A stretch of 64,000 nt of DNA from Gemmiger formicilis (GCF_018784445.1 NZ_WQOH01000100.1:108726-172725), one strand, 5' to 3'. Shown: positions 8,555-17,681, counted from the stretch's first letter. Numbers and translations are program-made. The notes: generated from the letters alone by a model not told the origin.

Positions 8555-9157
8555 ATGAATCTTACAAATGAACAAATCGGGCAGCGAATCAAGGCTGTCC
8601 GCTCAGAAAAGAATCTGACACAAACCCAGCTTGCACAGCTTTTAGGGAAAAGTCTGCGCACCGTGCAAAGCTACGAAAGCGGCGAAAGCCGGATTTTACT
8701 GGATACTGTAACCACTATCGCACACGCTTTAGGCGTAACGCCCGCATATCTGCTGGGCGTAAGCGAGCCGCAAATCAAGCTGAATACCCTTGCCGATGTG
8801 GTTACTGTACTTTATGAGTTAAACAAGAAGCAAGAACTTCACTTCGACATTGACATTACCCACGAGCGCTGTGATGACGGCAATTTTACCGCTTCACTGA
8901 AATTCCGCGCCACAGACCCGGATGCCACTCTGAACGAAACGCTCTGCTTTTTGCTGGAACAGTTTTCCTCGGAGCGTTCTTGGGGCGAGGACTATTGGCA
9001 TGACCCCAGCCGCCTTACCAGCTTCACAAACGAAAAAATTGCGCAATATGCCAACACCCCATTGACCGACAAGCCCTTGTACACTGCCGATTTAAGCAAA
9101 TACGGCATGGCAGAATTAAAGAATATGACCAAGGAACAGTTGGACAGTCTGAAATAA
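8555..9157 (+). CDS. XRE-family repressor of the island
   Basis: 200 residues. An N-terminal Cro/C1-type HTH (about residues 8-62: IGQRIKAVRSEKNLTQTQLA, then SLRTVQSYESGE) is joined to a C-terminal region of unknown fold. It is divergent from the small DNA-binding gene and 65 bases upstream of the integrase, the usual place for the repressor that keeps an integrated element quiescent. TATACG half-sites in the divergent intergenic region are candidate targets. The C-terminal half shows no catalytic motif, so I make no claim about how it senses induction. Confidence 0.8.
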   Translation: MNLTNEQIGQRIKAVRSEKNLTQTQLAQLLGKSLRTVQSYESGESRILLDTVTTIAHALGVTPAYLLGVSEPQIKLNTLADVVTVLYELNKKQELHFDIDITHERCDDGNFTASLKFRATDPDATLNETLCFLLEQFSSERSWGEDYWHDPSRLTSFTNEKIAQYANTPLTDKPLYTADLSKYGMAELKNMTKEQLDSLK

Positions 9158-9222
9158 TGTTGATAAGAGGTCATTCCTCTTTATCATAGATTTGCCTGAG
9201 CGAAAGGAAGTTTGATAATAAC

Positions 9223-10284
9223 ATGAGACTACCCAATGGCTACGGCAGCGTAGTCAAAATGTCCGGAAAACGCAGAAAACCTTACATGGTACGCAAAACC
9301 ATCGGCTGGCGTTTAGACGAGACCAAAGGCAGGCAGATTCAGGATTTTCAGATTATCGGCTATGCCGAAACCCGCGCCGAGGGTCTGAGAATGCTGGCTG
9401 AATACAATCAGAATCCCTATGATGTTAATGTTGCTAAAGTCACCTTTTCCGAGGTCTACGAGCGCTGGTCAAAGTATAAGTATCCCACCATATCCGACTC
9501 CAATGCAAAGGGCTACACGGCTTCCTACAAGGTCTGTGGTATCTTGTATGACAAGCCTTTCCGCGAGATCAAACTCTGTGATTTGCAGCTTGTAGTTGAC
9601 ACCTGTGGCAAAAATTATCCCACACTCAAAAAGTTAAAGGGCTTATTCAATCAAGTGTACGAATACGCCATGAAGAACGACATCTGCAACAAAGATTATT
9701 CGCAGTATGTTGATCTGACAGGCTACCGTAACAAGAACCCCAACAAGCGCGACCGTAACATCTTCAGCAAAGACGAGTTGGCAAGACTTTGGGCGCACGA
9801 GGCTAATCCTTACTGCCAAATCATTTTGATGCTGAATTACAATGCCTGCCGCATCTCGGAATTTCTCGATTTGAAGAAAGAGAATGTCCACCTGAAAGAA
9901 CAGTACTTTGATGTAGTTGCTGCCAAAACCGAAAACGGCGTCCGCAAAGTGCCGATTGCCGACAAACTGCTGCCATTCTACGAAGCGTGGTTCGAGCGCT
10001 CTCCTTGCGAATATCTGCTCTGCACTACCGAGGGGCAGCACCTTGACTACTTCAACTACTGCGACACCTATTGGGATCCGCTGATGGAAGAATACGACAT
10101 GAAGCACACGCCCCACGACACACGCCATACCTGCATTTCCATGATGGCCGATGCGGGGGTTGCTCCTACCATTCAAAAGAAGATTGCCGGTCATTCCGGC
10201 GCTATGAGCCTGACAGAGCGCGTGTACACCCACTTGGACATTCAGACACTCATTGATGGCATCAACATGATTTGTCCAGTGTAA
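9223..10284 (+). CDS. int: Tyrosine-family site-specific integrase of the small island
   Basis: 353 residues. It has an N-terminal arm-binding region, a SAM-like core-binding domain (about 80-150) and a catalytic domain with the Arg of NACRISEF, the HxxR box in HTPHDTRHT, a later His in AGHSG and the nucleophile Tyr in RVYTHLD. It catalyses strand exchange between attachment sites. Its stop codon is 235 bases from attR, matching the 20-bp repeat at 369-388, so this enzyme most likely integrated the 369-10539 block. AAAGGAAG upstream serves as the ribosome binding site. Confidence 0.92.
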   Translation: MRLPNGYGSVVKMSGKRRKPYMVRKTIGWRLDETKGRQIQDFQIIGYAETRAEGLRMLAEYNQNPYDVNVAKVTFSEVYERWSKYKYPTISDSNAKGYTASYKVCGILYDKPFREIKLCDLQLVVDTCGKNYPTLKKLKGLFNQVYEYAMKNDICNKDYSQYVDLTGYRNKNPNKRDRNIFSKDELARLWAHEANPYCQIILMLNYNACRISEFLDLKKENVHLKEQYFDVVAAKTENGVRKVPIADKLLPFYEAWFERSPCEYLLCTTEGQHLDYFNYCDTYWDPLMEEYDMKHTPHDTRHTCISMMADAGVAPTIQKKIAGHSGAMSLTERVYTHLDIQTLIDGINMICPV

Positions 10285-10519
10285 GGCTTTCTTTTTTACA
10301 AATAAAAAGCAGGAGACATTCTCCTTGCGGAAAACATCTCCTGCGATAAGACTTATGGCGCTGTGGAAGTCTGCTGCATATTCGCTTATTGTGTGCTGCT
10401 TTTTCAGCAAGCTCCAAAGCGATTTGCTGCATTCCACGGCTTCAGACACTTCCGATTTTCTGCACACAGTCGTGCAAAAAAGCTGTGAAGCGTTCTGAAA
10501 GGTTCGCAAATACTGCTGA

Positions 10520-10539
10520 TAATCAGCGCTTGCTGAACT
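10520..10539. repeat. attR, 20-bp direct repeat (right end of the small island)
   Basis: An exact copy of 369-388. The rest of 10285-10679 has no gene; it holds an inverted repeat GCAGGAGA/TCTCCTGC (around 10311-10345) just past the integrase and then the junction with the large ICE, whose first gene ends at 10680. Confidence 0.8.
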
Positions 10540-10632
10540 GCGGTGCGCGACGAGCGGCTTTGAGGCCGTGTTCACCTGACCTTGATCCAAAAAGACCAGT
10601 ATTCATGCGGTTTTTCGGGCTTTCCTCTCTCA

Positions 10633-10653
10633 GTAAACCCATAGGTAAACCCA
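10633..10653. repeat. Short direct repeats at the ICE integrase end
   Basis: GTAAACCCA occurs at 10633-10641 and again at 10645-10653, 27 bases from the stop of the first ICE integrase. Short direct repeats here may be arm-type integrase binding sites or part of the ICE attachment region. The partner end is outside the window. Confidence 0.3.
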
Positions 10654-10679
10654 CGAAATCGCGAAATTTTTGGTGCAGT

Positions 10680-11891
10680 TTAACGCAGCCCGAATGCAGC
10701 ATTCACAACGCTGCTTAATTCCTCAGGTTTATTATACTTGACTTTCGCATAGATGTCCATAGTCGTTTTGCTGTTCTCATGGCCTGCCAGATACTGCACC
10801 GTCTTAGGATCAACACCTTTGTAAATCAGATTGGTGATGTAGGTGTGCCGCAGCATGTGCGGAGTCACCTTGAAGTCCATCGTATACACCAGTTTGGGAT
10901 TATTCGGCTGATGCTCACCAAGCCTTGGCTTTATTCTATGCTTGATGGACTGTCCATTTACATAAGTGTAATAACAGCGTTCTGCAGTAGAACGGACTGT
11001 TATGTACTTCCAGACTCTCACAAACTGTGTTTCCGTCAAAACAGTTCCCTTCGAATTCGAGATCACATATTCCGATACTGATTTTTCCCTTTCTTCCTTG
11101 AGACAGGCTACCAGGCATTTTGGAATCGGAACATCTCGTTTTGCTGCCGGTGTCTTCAATAGCGTGTTGACTACCGGCTCACCGCCTTCCACATGCCATG
11201 CACGCCTTACCGAAATGTACGGCGTTTTTTCATCCAGGAATATGCAGTCCCATTTTAATCCAAGGATCTCTTCTCTACGCAATCCCGCGTACAAACCGAT
11301 CATCACGAAGACATACGGTGGAAGCTCACGAATGCTATCCAGCAAAATGGCAGTCTGTTCATCCGTCAAAGCCTCGCGCCGTTTCGCTGGCTTTCCGCCT
11401 CTTGCGCAAATCGTTTTGGATGGATTCTCTTTAATCACCTTGCTCTCTTCTGCTGAATTAAAAATGTTCTTAATCAGCATATTGAGCTGACCATACATTC
11501 CGGAAGAACCTTTTGATAACGGAACCATCAGCAGCCGCAGGTCATCTGTGGTCACCTCGTCCATATACATCTGTCCAATCGGACCCACGATGTACCGATT
11601 CACCATCCGTGCGTATCCTTCCAACGTATTAGTTCTTACCGTTCCAGACCGCATCAGCAACCATTTTTCACAGTACTCTTCCACGGTCGGATTCTCTCTA
11701 TGGAAAACCACTTCCGCGATTTTCTTCTGGGCATCTTCCACCCGGTCATACAATTCTTCGCGTGTCAGCCCATAAATCGCCACTCTCTTTCCGTCTGCAT
11801 CTGTAATCCGGGTGCGGTAATACTGTACCCCTTTCATCATCACTGTTCCGTATTCCGGAAGTTCAGCAGGACGCTTTTTCCCTTTAGCCAT
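10680..11891 (-). CDS. Tyrosine recombinase, ICE integrase A
   Basis: 403 residues. It has an N-terminal DNA-binding region, a core-binding domain (TVEEYCEKWLLM near residue 68) and a catalytic domain with Arg in GLYAGLRREEILGL, HxxR in TPHMLRHTYITN, the late His in LAGHENSK and the catalytic Tyr in MDIYAKV. It is strongly similar throughout to the integrase at 12038-13246, so the two are tandem paralogues. All catalytic residues are present in both, so neither looks dead. They may act together or on different ends, as in other elements with paired recombinases. It is the leftmost ICE gene and reads toward the ICE edge. Confidence 0.88.
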   Translation of the reverse strand: MAKGKKRPAELPEYGTVMMKGVQYYRTRITDADGKRVAIYGLTREELYDRVEDAQKKIAEVVFHRENPTVEEYCEKWLLMRSGTVRTNTLEGYARMVNRYIVGPIGQMYMDEVTTDDLRLLMVPLSKGSSGMYGQLNMLIKNIFNSAEESKVIKENPSKTICARGGKPAKRREALTDEQTAILLDSIRELPPYVFVMIGLYAGLRREEILGLKWDCIFLDEKTPYISVRRAWHVEGGEPVVNTLLKTPAAKRDVPIPKCLVACLKEEREKSVSEYVISNSKGTVLTETQFVRVWKYITVRSTAERCYYTYVNGQSIKHRIKPRLGEHQPNNPKLVYTMDFKVTPHMLRHTYITNLIYKGVDPKTVQYLAGHENSKTTMDIYAKVKYNKPEELSSVVNAAFGLR

Positions 11892-11983
11892 GTGTTCTCC
11901 TCCTATCTATCTTCATACATTGCGTGTTGTCACTTTTATTATCATGGCGTACAGCACTTCCTTCAAGGATGTCGAATGTATGT

Positions 11984-12017
11984 AAAAAGGGCAGGGATTT
12001 TTGACCATCCCTGCCCT
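11984..12017 (-). terminator. Terminator after ICE integrase B
   Basis: AGGGCAGGGAT and ATCCCTGCCCT form a perfect 11-bp stem followed on the minus strand by TTTTT. It ends transcription between the two integrase genes, implying that integrase A has its own promoter in the region around 11892-11983. Confidence 0.75.
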
Positions 12018-12037
12018 AATTTCTTTCTGATTTACTC

Positions 12038-13246
12038 TTAATCCCACGATGCAAAAGCATCTTCCAGCACTCCTGCGAGCTGCTCTGGGCGATTATATTT
12101 CACCTTGGCGTAAATATCCATGGTGATCTTGCTGCTTTCATGACCAGCAAGATACTGAACCGTCTTCGGATCAACCGAAGCATGAATCAGATTCGTAATG
12201 TAGGTGTGCCGCAGCTGATGCGGAGTCACCTCAAAGTCCAGACTGTAAACCACATTTCCATTGTGTGCTGCCTTTTGTCCCAGAACCGGCTTCACCGTAT
12301 GCTTCACCCTCTTGCCATCTTCATAGCGGTAATAGCAGCGTTCCTTGGTGGTACGGGTTACGATATACTGCCATAATCTCTTAAACTGCGTATAGGACAA
12401 CGGGTCTCCATCCCGGTTTGCAACCACAAAATCCGATGTCGATGTCTTCTTCGCCTCTTTCAGACATTCCAGAAGATTGTCCGGCAGAGGGACATTCCGA
12501 TGCGCTGCCTTTGTTTTCAGCTCTGTCAGAATCACCGGACGATTATGCTCCGTATGCCAGGCTCTCCGAACGGTAAGGTACGGAGCCTCGCAATCCAGAT
12601 ACACCGAATCCCATTGAAGTCCGAGGATTTCTTCTCTCCGCAATCCTGCGTACAGCCCCAGCATCACGAACACATACGGCGGTAAGCCGTAAATGGCATC
12701 CAGCAGCTTATCCACCTGCTCATCCGTAAGCGGGAGGCGATCCTTCTGGGGAATCCCGCCCACATTCTTCTTCAGATAGATGGTCGGATTCTCATCAATG
12801 ATCTTACTCTCCATTGCTGCCGTGAAAATACACTTATATAGAACATTCACTGATTTGTACACGGATGCCGACTTTTTCGATGCCGCCAACAGTGCCAGGC
12901 GAATGTCATCTGCTGTTACATCTCCCATATGCATATCGCCCAATGGCTTGATGATGTAGTTCTTCACTTTCGATGTATAGTCAATCAGCGTTGTCATCCT
13001 GATCTGTGCCGACTGCATCAGCAGCCATTTCTCGCAATACTCCTCCACTGTAGGTGTACTGCGGCGATACGTCTTGTTCTCAATCTGCTGGATCGCTTCC
13101 TGTTCCTTCTGGTACAGTTCCTCTCTCGTTCTTGCATATAAGGAAACCCGCCGTCCCTGCTGATCTGTTACACGGGTTCGATAATATTGCGTTCCCTTCA
13201 TACTCACCGTACCATAATCGGGAAGCATCATTCTTCTTGCCGCCAT
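12038..13246 (-). CDS. Tyrosine recombinase, ICE integrase B
   Basis: 402 residues from ATG 13246 behind TGGAGGT. It has the same architecture as integrase A: TVEEYCEKWLLM, then GLYAGLRREEILGL, TPHQLRHTYITN, LAGHESSK and MDIYAKV, giving the full R-H-R-H-Y set. It probably shares ancestry by duplication. It lies downstream of the excisionase/MazF pair, matching the int-xis end of an ICE. Expression stops at the terminator 11984-12017. Confidence 0.88.
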   Translation of the reverse strand: MAARRMMLPDYGTVSMKGTQYYRTRVTDQQGRRVSLYARTREELYQKEQEAIQQIENKTYRRSTPTVEEYCEKWLLMQSAQIRMTTLIDYTSKVKNYIIKPLGDMHMGDVTADDIRLALLAASKKSASVYKSVNVLYKCIFTAAMESKIIDENPTIYLKKNVGGIPQKDRLPLTDEQVDKLLDAIYGLPPYVFVMLGLYAGLRREEILGLQWDSVYLDCEAPYLTVRRAWHTEHNRPVILTELKTKAAHRNVPLPDNLLECLKEAKKTSTSDFVVANRDGDPLSYTQFKRLWQYIVTRTTKERCYYRYEDGKRVKHTVKPVLGQKAAHNGNVVYSLDFEVTPHQLRHTYITNLIHASVDPKTVQYLAGHESSKITMDIYAKVKYNRPEQLAGVLEDAFASWD

Positions 13247-13317
13247 ATCATTACCTCCAATCCTGTTGATGCTTTCATTATTGCGGATTCATCGTCCATA
13301 CTCAACGATGTCGATTT

Positions 13318-13548
13318 TCACCGCCGAAAGCTTCGAGGTTTGCGATATGTCGCAGCACGTTCCATCGGTTTTGCACGGTGCGTACATTTTGCAATGTACT
13401 CCTGAATCCCCACTTCCGTGAAATAAACGCAGCCGTTTTCCACATACTGAACATAGGAGATCAAACCGTCTGTTCTTGCAGCATCCAGTGTTTTTACGCT
13501 GATTCCCAGTATACTGGCTGCTTCTTTCCTTGTAATCAGTTTATCCAT
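13318..13548 (-). CDS. Excisionase-like HTH (MerR/Xis type) protein
   Basis: 76 residues if started at the ATG overlapping the mazF stop codon (ATGGATAA overlap, typical of translational coupling); longer in-frame starts exist upstream at 13563 and 13620. ITRKEAASILGISVKTLDAA is a winged-helix/MerR-like recognition region of the excisionase family, followed by a wing ending in YFTEVGIQEYI. Such proteins bind attachment sites to steer the integrase toward excision. Location directly upstream of the integrase supports this. Confidence 0.72.
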   Translation of the reverse strand: MDKLITRKEAASILGISVKTLDAARTDGLISYVQYVENGCVYFTEVGIQEYIAKCTHRAKPMERAATYRKPRSFRR

Positions 13549-13963
13549 CGCCTTCTTCGCCATCCTTTCGGCATTTGCCCTGTCTTTTTTTCTCTGCTTG
13601 TTCCGGAATGTAATATCCAAGTTGAATCCTTACAGCTTCATCAATCCCACGCATCTGCCCCTTACTTACCCGCCCAAGATAGCGAATCACGCATATCTTG
13701 TCGCAGGTGTCGAGCTGTTCTGCCAATACCATAGACGGTTTTGCCAGTCCCTTTGCTTTACGGAGAAAGAAATGCGTTGGCTGTTTTCGCTTCTTCTCAA
13801 TTTTCGATGTCAGCGGAGCAATCGTGATCGTCGGCGCATAATAATTGCCGACATCATTCTGAAGAACCACAACAGGACGAACACCGCCCTGCTTTGATCC
13901 GACCGGAACACCGAGATTGGCGAGATATAAATCACCTCGCCGATAAACCCAGTTTTCTTTCAT
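13541..13963 (-). CDS. MazF/PemK-type endoribonuclease toxin
   Basis: 140 residues from ATG 13963 (a longer frame reaches 14032, but the family alignment begins at WVYRRGDLYLANLG). The motifs RRGDLYLANLG, GGVRPVVVLQND and TITIAPLTS are the conserved SH3-like MazF core; GG-RPVV carries the Arg used in RNA cleavage. MazF enzymes cut mRNA at short sites. No MazE-like antitoxin gene is visible: the region upstream (14033-14611) contains no convincing ORF and the coupled downstream gene is an excisionase. The family is the best match, but its use as a stabilising toxin here is unproven. Confidence 0.8.
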   Translation of the reverse strand: MKENWVYRRGDLYLANLGVPVGSKQGGVRPVVVLQNDVGNYYAPTITIAPLTSKIEKKRKQPTHFFLRKAKGLAKPSMVLAEQLDTCDKICVIRYLGRVSKGQMRGIDEAVRIQLGYYIPEQAEKKRQGKCRKDGEEGDG

Positions 13964-14032
13964 ATGCTGTTGTCTCCAATCTCCATACACTGATATGGAT
14001 AAAGCCTGCCAGGTATCATGCTGATACAGCAC

Positions 14033-14483
14033 CCGGCAGCGCTTTCTGAAAATATGGTTTCTCTGTACTTTTTCTTATCACCCCAGAGATGTAGGATTTC
14101 TCACAGGCGGCAGTGTGCTTCACTGCTCCATTGGAATTTAACCATCCCGCCTTCCTTATGGCCGGACCGCGAATTACGGAAGTATCATTGTCCCTGTCCG
14201 GCTTTAACACCGCCGCCGGTTGCAATCCGGCATTTGCTTCTGCGAAACCGCTATCGCCCCGATGGGCTTCATGGCGTGCAGTCGAAGGCTCGACCAAACA
14301 GGAATGTACCTGAAGAATGAGTATTCAGTTTTCAAGGGACATCCGGACTTTCGTCCTTACAAAGTAAGTTTAACAAGAATCCTCCGGTTTCGCGTTGGCC
14401 TCGTAGGCGCACTTTGGTTGTCCTTGCAGGACTACATACGGTTCGTTTTGACTTTTTCAGTGTTCTATACAGCCGGATTGAGG
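14033..14483. other. Intergenic region without a supported gene
   Basis: About 450 bases between the MazF-like gene and the terminator at 14484. Short open frames exist on both strands, but none has a credible ribosome binding site together with a recognisable domain. It must contain the promoter for mazF/xis. Composition is GC-rich relative to the flanking defence genes. I see no clear structured RNA, though one cannot be excluded. Confidence 0.4.
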
Positions 14484-14516
14484 CAAAAAAATACCCCGTT
14501 GGTTTCCCAACGAGGC
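14484..14516 (-). terminator. Terminator of the AAA/Toprim operon
   Basis: On the minus strand CCTCGTTGG-GAAA-CCAACGGGG forms a stem of nearly nine pairs, followed by TATTTTTTT. It lies about 95 bases past the stop of the Toprim-like gene. Confidence 0.8.
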
Positions 14517-14611
14517 ATCAAAGACGATTCTATTCTGTTTTCTATAAACTGGTACCCGTTTATCTCCTGGTGACCATTTGAGTCACGGCCAATGTATCAA
14601 AAAAGTAACGC

Positions 14612-15130
14612 TCATCTCAGCAAATCAGACAAGCTGTATTCTCCTTTGGGGATATTTGCTGTTCTGCGATACTCTTTTATGGCTTTCACCAAGAGCTGAG
14701 GATTACTGAAATACTGCTTCACAAAATCATACGACTTCACATCATGCATCCGAAGATTTATTTTACAAAATTCGCTTGGTTTTTTTCCAGAACGCTTAAA
14801 CTGATCATATGCTCCTTCCGCATGAATAATCAGCATTTCAATTTCTGGAGCAGTAATGACATTTACCACGTCAATTTTCTGCTCATATGCTTTACTCAAT
14901 CGAAATTCCTCTCTGCGAGAATCCAAAATCCGTATCACAGAAATCTGCTCATCGAATCCTTTCCGTAAGTATCGCTCCTCGAATCGTTTAGCACTTCTGC
15001 AACGGATGACACGTTCTTCCAACATTTCTTCTCTGTTGAAAATCAGAAGATCATTATCAACCAGTATGTCGATAATAGCTTCTTCGGCAGAGCCTTCACA
15101 TATACACGCCTTGTATTTTGCTAATTCCAT
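14612..15130 (-). CDS. Toprim-like (RloB/AbiL-type) partner of an AAA ATPase
   Basis: 172 residues. The N-terminus CICEGSAEEAIIDILV has the glutamate-bearing strand of RloB/Toprim-like nucleases; VIRILDSRREEF supplies a following acidic segment, and ITAPEIEMLIIHAEG resembles the P-x-E-x-x-LLH segment of RloB-type proteins. In systems such as RloAB, AbiL and PARIS an AAA ATPase is paired with a Toprim-like effector that acts on phage infection. The ATPase gene lies 12 bases upstream. The canonical DxD is not clear (DSR here), so enzymatic activity is uncertain. Confidence 0.55.
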   Translation of the reverse strand: MELAKYKACICEGSAEEAIIDILVDNDLLIFNREEMLEERVIRCRSAKRFEERYLRKGFDEQISVIRILDSRREEFRLSKAYEQKIDVVNVITAPEIEMLIIHAEGAYDQFKRSGKKPSEFCKINLRMHDVKSYDFVKQYFSNPQLLVKAIKEYRRTANIPKGEYSLSDLLR

Positions 15131-15142
15131 TCTGCCGCCTCC

Positions 15143-16294
15143 TTAATTGATTGAAGCAGCCAGGCTTTTCTTCAAGCGCATATACGCTTCATATGCTGGC
15201 GTTGTTCCCTCAAGGAAGCCGCTCTGGTAAGCATCACTCTTTTTAATATCATTACGTTTCAATATATAGCTCAGATTTTCTGCTGTAATGCCATTACGGT
15301 TTCTAACGATACAAATTCCGTCATTTCGGTCATATTCGTCCAGCAGTTCCGGATAATGCGTAGTGAAAATAAGCGTTCCGCCATTTTTGTTCAGTCGGCT
15401 GTCCATAAAGAAGCGCACTAAGGTCGTTACAATTTCCTTGTTGAAATGATTCTCTATTTCATCTACCAGAAGATAACCACCTGAATGAAGAACTTCCTTT
15501 ACCATCGAGAATGTAATAATACCCTTAATCGTACCAGAGGACAGATACTGCTCAAGGTCTGCCGCATTATTCAGGATAATCTCTTCTTCATCCTTAAACT
15601 TCAAGTGGATAAATGTTTTTCCCTCTGTCTGTTCAAAACACAATTTCTCAATGGTCGGATCGAGAAATGCAATTACCTCCAATGGAATATCTTCGGTAAA
15701 TGGAAGCACATTCACATTCGTATAGGAAAGCAGGCTGAATATTTCCACTGTATCATTCGCTTTTTTATTATGTGCAATGACAAAGCTGACATCATCAGAA
15801 AGGTATGCTTCATCGCTATTGCGCTGCTCTACAGGCTTCATTCCTGTAAAATCTGTCAGATACTTTTTCGACTTGACGGTTGCAATCGGTTTTTCCCAAA
15901 GGCTTTCAGACAAAATCGAATACACATATTCCCCTGTTTTCGACTTCTTTGCTGCAATTACAGTTTCCAAGCAGCAGACGTAGCTGCGCTTATCATAAAA
16001 ATATGTGCGGATTGTAGCCTTCTTCGTTCCGCCAAGAATGCTTTTTGCCTCCACATGATTGATGGGCTCATTTTTCACAATATTTAAGGCCAAGCTAATG
16101 ACCTTTAATACCGAGGTCTTGCCAGATGCGTTAATTCCAATGAAAGCACAGGCAGAGTGGAGATAGTAGTTATCCGTCAAACGGTAAAGACTATCTTTGT
16201 CCTCTTCGCAAACACGTTGCTGCGTATAAAAGCAAATATCCAAGTCTTTTTTGAATAATGGGAGTCCTTGTGCGGTGATGCGGAGTATTTTCAT
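15143..16294 (-). CDS. AAA/ABC-type ATPase of a two-gene defence module
   Basis: 383 residues from ATG 16294 behind GAGGAGGA; the frame extends to 16375 without a better start. Walker A is GINASGKTSVLK (about residues 52-63); near the C-terminus come Walker B LLVDEIENHF and the H-loop segment IFTTHYPELLDEY, the arrangement of SMC/ABC-like ATPases in OLD, AbiL and RloA families. It would sense infection and control the Toprim-like partner encoded directly downstream. Assignment to one named system (RloAB, AbiL, PARIS) is not possible by eye. Confidence 0.75.
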   Translation of the reverse strand: MKILRITAQGLPLFKKDLDICFYTQQRVCEEDKDSLYRLTDNYYLHSACAFIGINASGKTSVLKVISLALNIVKNEPINHVEAKSILGGTKKATIRTYFYDKRSYVCCLETVIAAKKSKTGEYVYSILSESLWEKPIATVKSKKYLTDFTGMKPVEQRNSDEAYLSDDVSFVIAHNKKANDTVEIFSLLSYTNVNVLPFTEDIPLEVIAFLDPTIEKLCFEQTEGKTFIHLKFKDEEEIILNNAADLEQYLSSGTIKGIITFSMVKEVLHSGGYLLVDEIENHFNKEIVTTLVRFFMDSRLNKNGGTLIFTTHYPELLDEYDRNDGICIVRNRNGITAENLSYILKRNDIKKSDAYQSGFLEGTTPAYEAYMRLKKSLAASIN

Positions 16295-16433
16295 AGGTAG
16301 TCCTCCTCTAAAAACAGTTTTTTCGTTTTTATTTTCTTGTAATCTTATTATACGCCGCAAATCAGAAAATATCAACGGATTTTCCGTTTTTATTTTCTAA
16401 ATTGTTTTTGACACTAAAAAGTATCCGTTCAAT

Positions 16434-16649
16434 GTGGCAAGCCCTGTGATTGCTGACCCGTTCCACCGCATGAAATACATGGAGCGTCATGGAAGCGGCC
16501 TACGCAAAATCGTCAGGGAAACCGAAAAGCCGCCTGGATATACAGCGGCATATAATCCTGAAATTTTCTCAACAGCAACAGATTTCAGGGTCATCTTGAA
16601 AAATGCAAATTACCAACTTAGTCAGAAAAACTTAGTCAGAAAAACTTAG
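16434..16649 (+). pseudogene. C-terminal remnant of an AlbA_2/HATPase_c_4-type transcriptional regulator
   Basis: The frame encodes PVIADPFHRMKYMERHGSGL, the hallmark C-terminal segment of the divergent-AAA (AlbA_2) regulator family. Only about 70 residues remain, with no N-terminal domain upstream, where the divergent AAA ATPase gene begins. Reading continues in other frames to about 16910 with low-complexity HDTT-like repeats. It is a decayed fragment; the 620-base gap 16295-16913 holds nothing else that I can support. Confidence 0.6.
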
Positions 16650-16913
16650 TCAATGACCAAGTTAGTGAGCAAGATAAATCGCCGGACATCCCACACACAG
16701 TTTTGAATCTTTGTATCCACCTTATTGCCCACGGCAGTGAGGGTGCTCAAATCACTCATGCTCACTCTATCATGGGTACAGCCAATGATAAGTCCTATGA
16801 CGCAACCCATGATACAACCCATGATAACTTAGAGGATGACACCCATCAAGGTATCCACCAAGTTAGCCACCATGATTCTACGCCGTCAGCAGTTATATTG
16901 CGCCTAATACTTT

Positions 16914-17204
16914 TTAGATTTTCTTCGCAATCGTAGACAGCTCCGAAATAATACTAAGAAGATCATTTTTGACTTCCTCTTTGCTTGGCTCGCTGCCCAT
17001 CAGAAGATAATCCGTGCTGACATGGAGGATGCAGGACAGTTCAATCAGCAAGTCAATGGAGCAGCTGCGTTCACCGTTCTCCATGCGGCTGACATGCTGC
17101 TTGCTTGCCAGTCCCAGGCGAACCGCCAGTTCCTCCTGCGTAATGCCACGGGAAGTGCGAACATCGTGAAGTCTCTTACCAAACTCTTTTGCGTCAAAAT
17201 ACAT
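16914..17204 (-). CDS. XRE-family HTH regulator
   Basis: 96 residues from ATG 17204 behind AAGGAGAAACGT; the longer frame to 17369 lacks family similarity. FGKRLHDVRTSRGITQEELA followed by SKQHVSRMENGER is a standard Cro/C1 HTH, then STDYLLMGSEPS closes the domain. It probably belongs to the ICE regulatory cluster with the two ImmA/IrrE peptidases and the XRE at 20185. Confidence 0.8.
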   Translation of the reverse strand: MYFDAKEFGKRLHDVRTSRGITQEELAVRLGLASKQHVSRMENGERSCSIDLLIELSCILHVSTDYLLMGSEPSKEEVKNDLLSIISELSTIAKKI

Positions 17205-17420
17205 ACGTTTCTCCTTCCGCACAGCCGGTACAGAACCGGACCGACGGAAGGTCAAAAAAGGAGCCGCATGACGGTGAAGAAAAATCCTGTGCCGATAAAA
17301 CAGAACATGGGTATCCCATAATTCTGTCTCATGCGGCATTCGGAAGACTTCGCCTGTCAGCGGCTCCACAGCACAGCTATGACTTATAAAATTGTGTTAA
17401 TAGGATTATTTATTGTCATC

Positions 17421-17681
17421 TCAGCCATTCAAAGACGAATAGTAGAGCTGCAATCTCCGTAATCTTCTCATCTCCAAAACATTGAAGACGGTCTCGCGTC
17501 CGCAGGCCTTGCATTTGGTCTGCACATGTCCTCTGGTATCCTCAAAGACGATGATTGAATTGTGTCGGCAATAAGGACACCTGACCGTCCTGGGCTTTTG
17601 CGAAGCAATCGCATCCTTTGCCCGGATGATTTTAATCTGCATTTCCGCAGATGGTTCCGATACTCTGATATTCCTGCTCAT
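17421..17681 (-). CDS. Small zinc-ribbon protein
   Basis: 86 residues, start chosen at ATG 17681 seven bases after GGAGG. Two CxxC knuckles, CPYC (about residue 36) and CKAC (about residue 59), form a zinc ribbon. The start overlaps the end of the ImmA/IrrE gene upstream, so it belongs to that operon. Function unknown; nucleic-acid binding is plausible. Confidence 0.6.
   Translation of the reverse strand: MSRNIRVSEPSAEMQIKIIRAKDAIASQKPRTVRCPYCRHNSIIVFEDTRGHVQTKCKACGRETVFNVLEMRRLRRLQLYYSSLNG

Noticed and set aside
9643..10590. 315-codon minus frame crossing attR
   Set aside because: Antisense to the island integrase with its full catalytic motifs; shadow frame.
14016..14297. 93-codon minus frame upstream of the MazF-like gene, considered as an antitoxin
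   Set aside because: No MazE-like or DNA-binding motif, no good ribosome binding site, and it overlaps the frame upstream of mazF.
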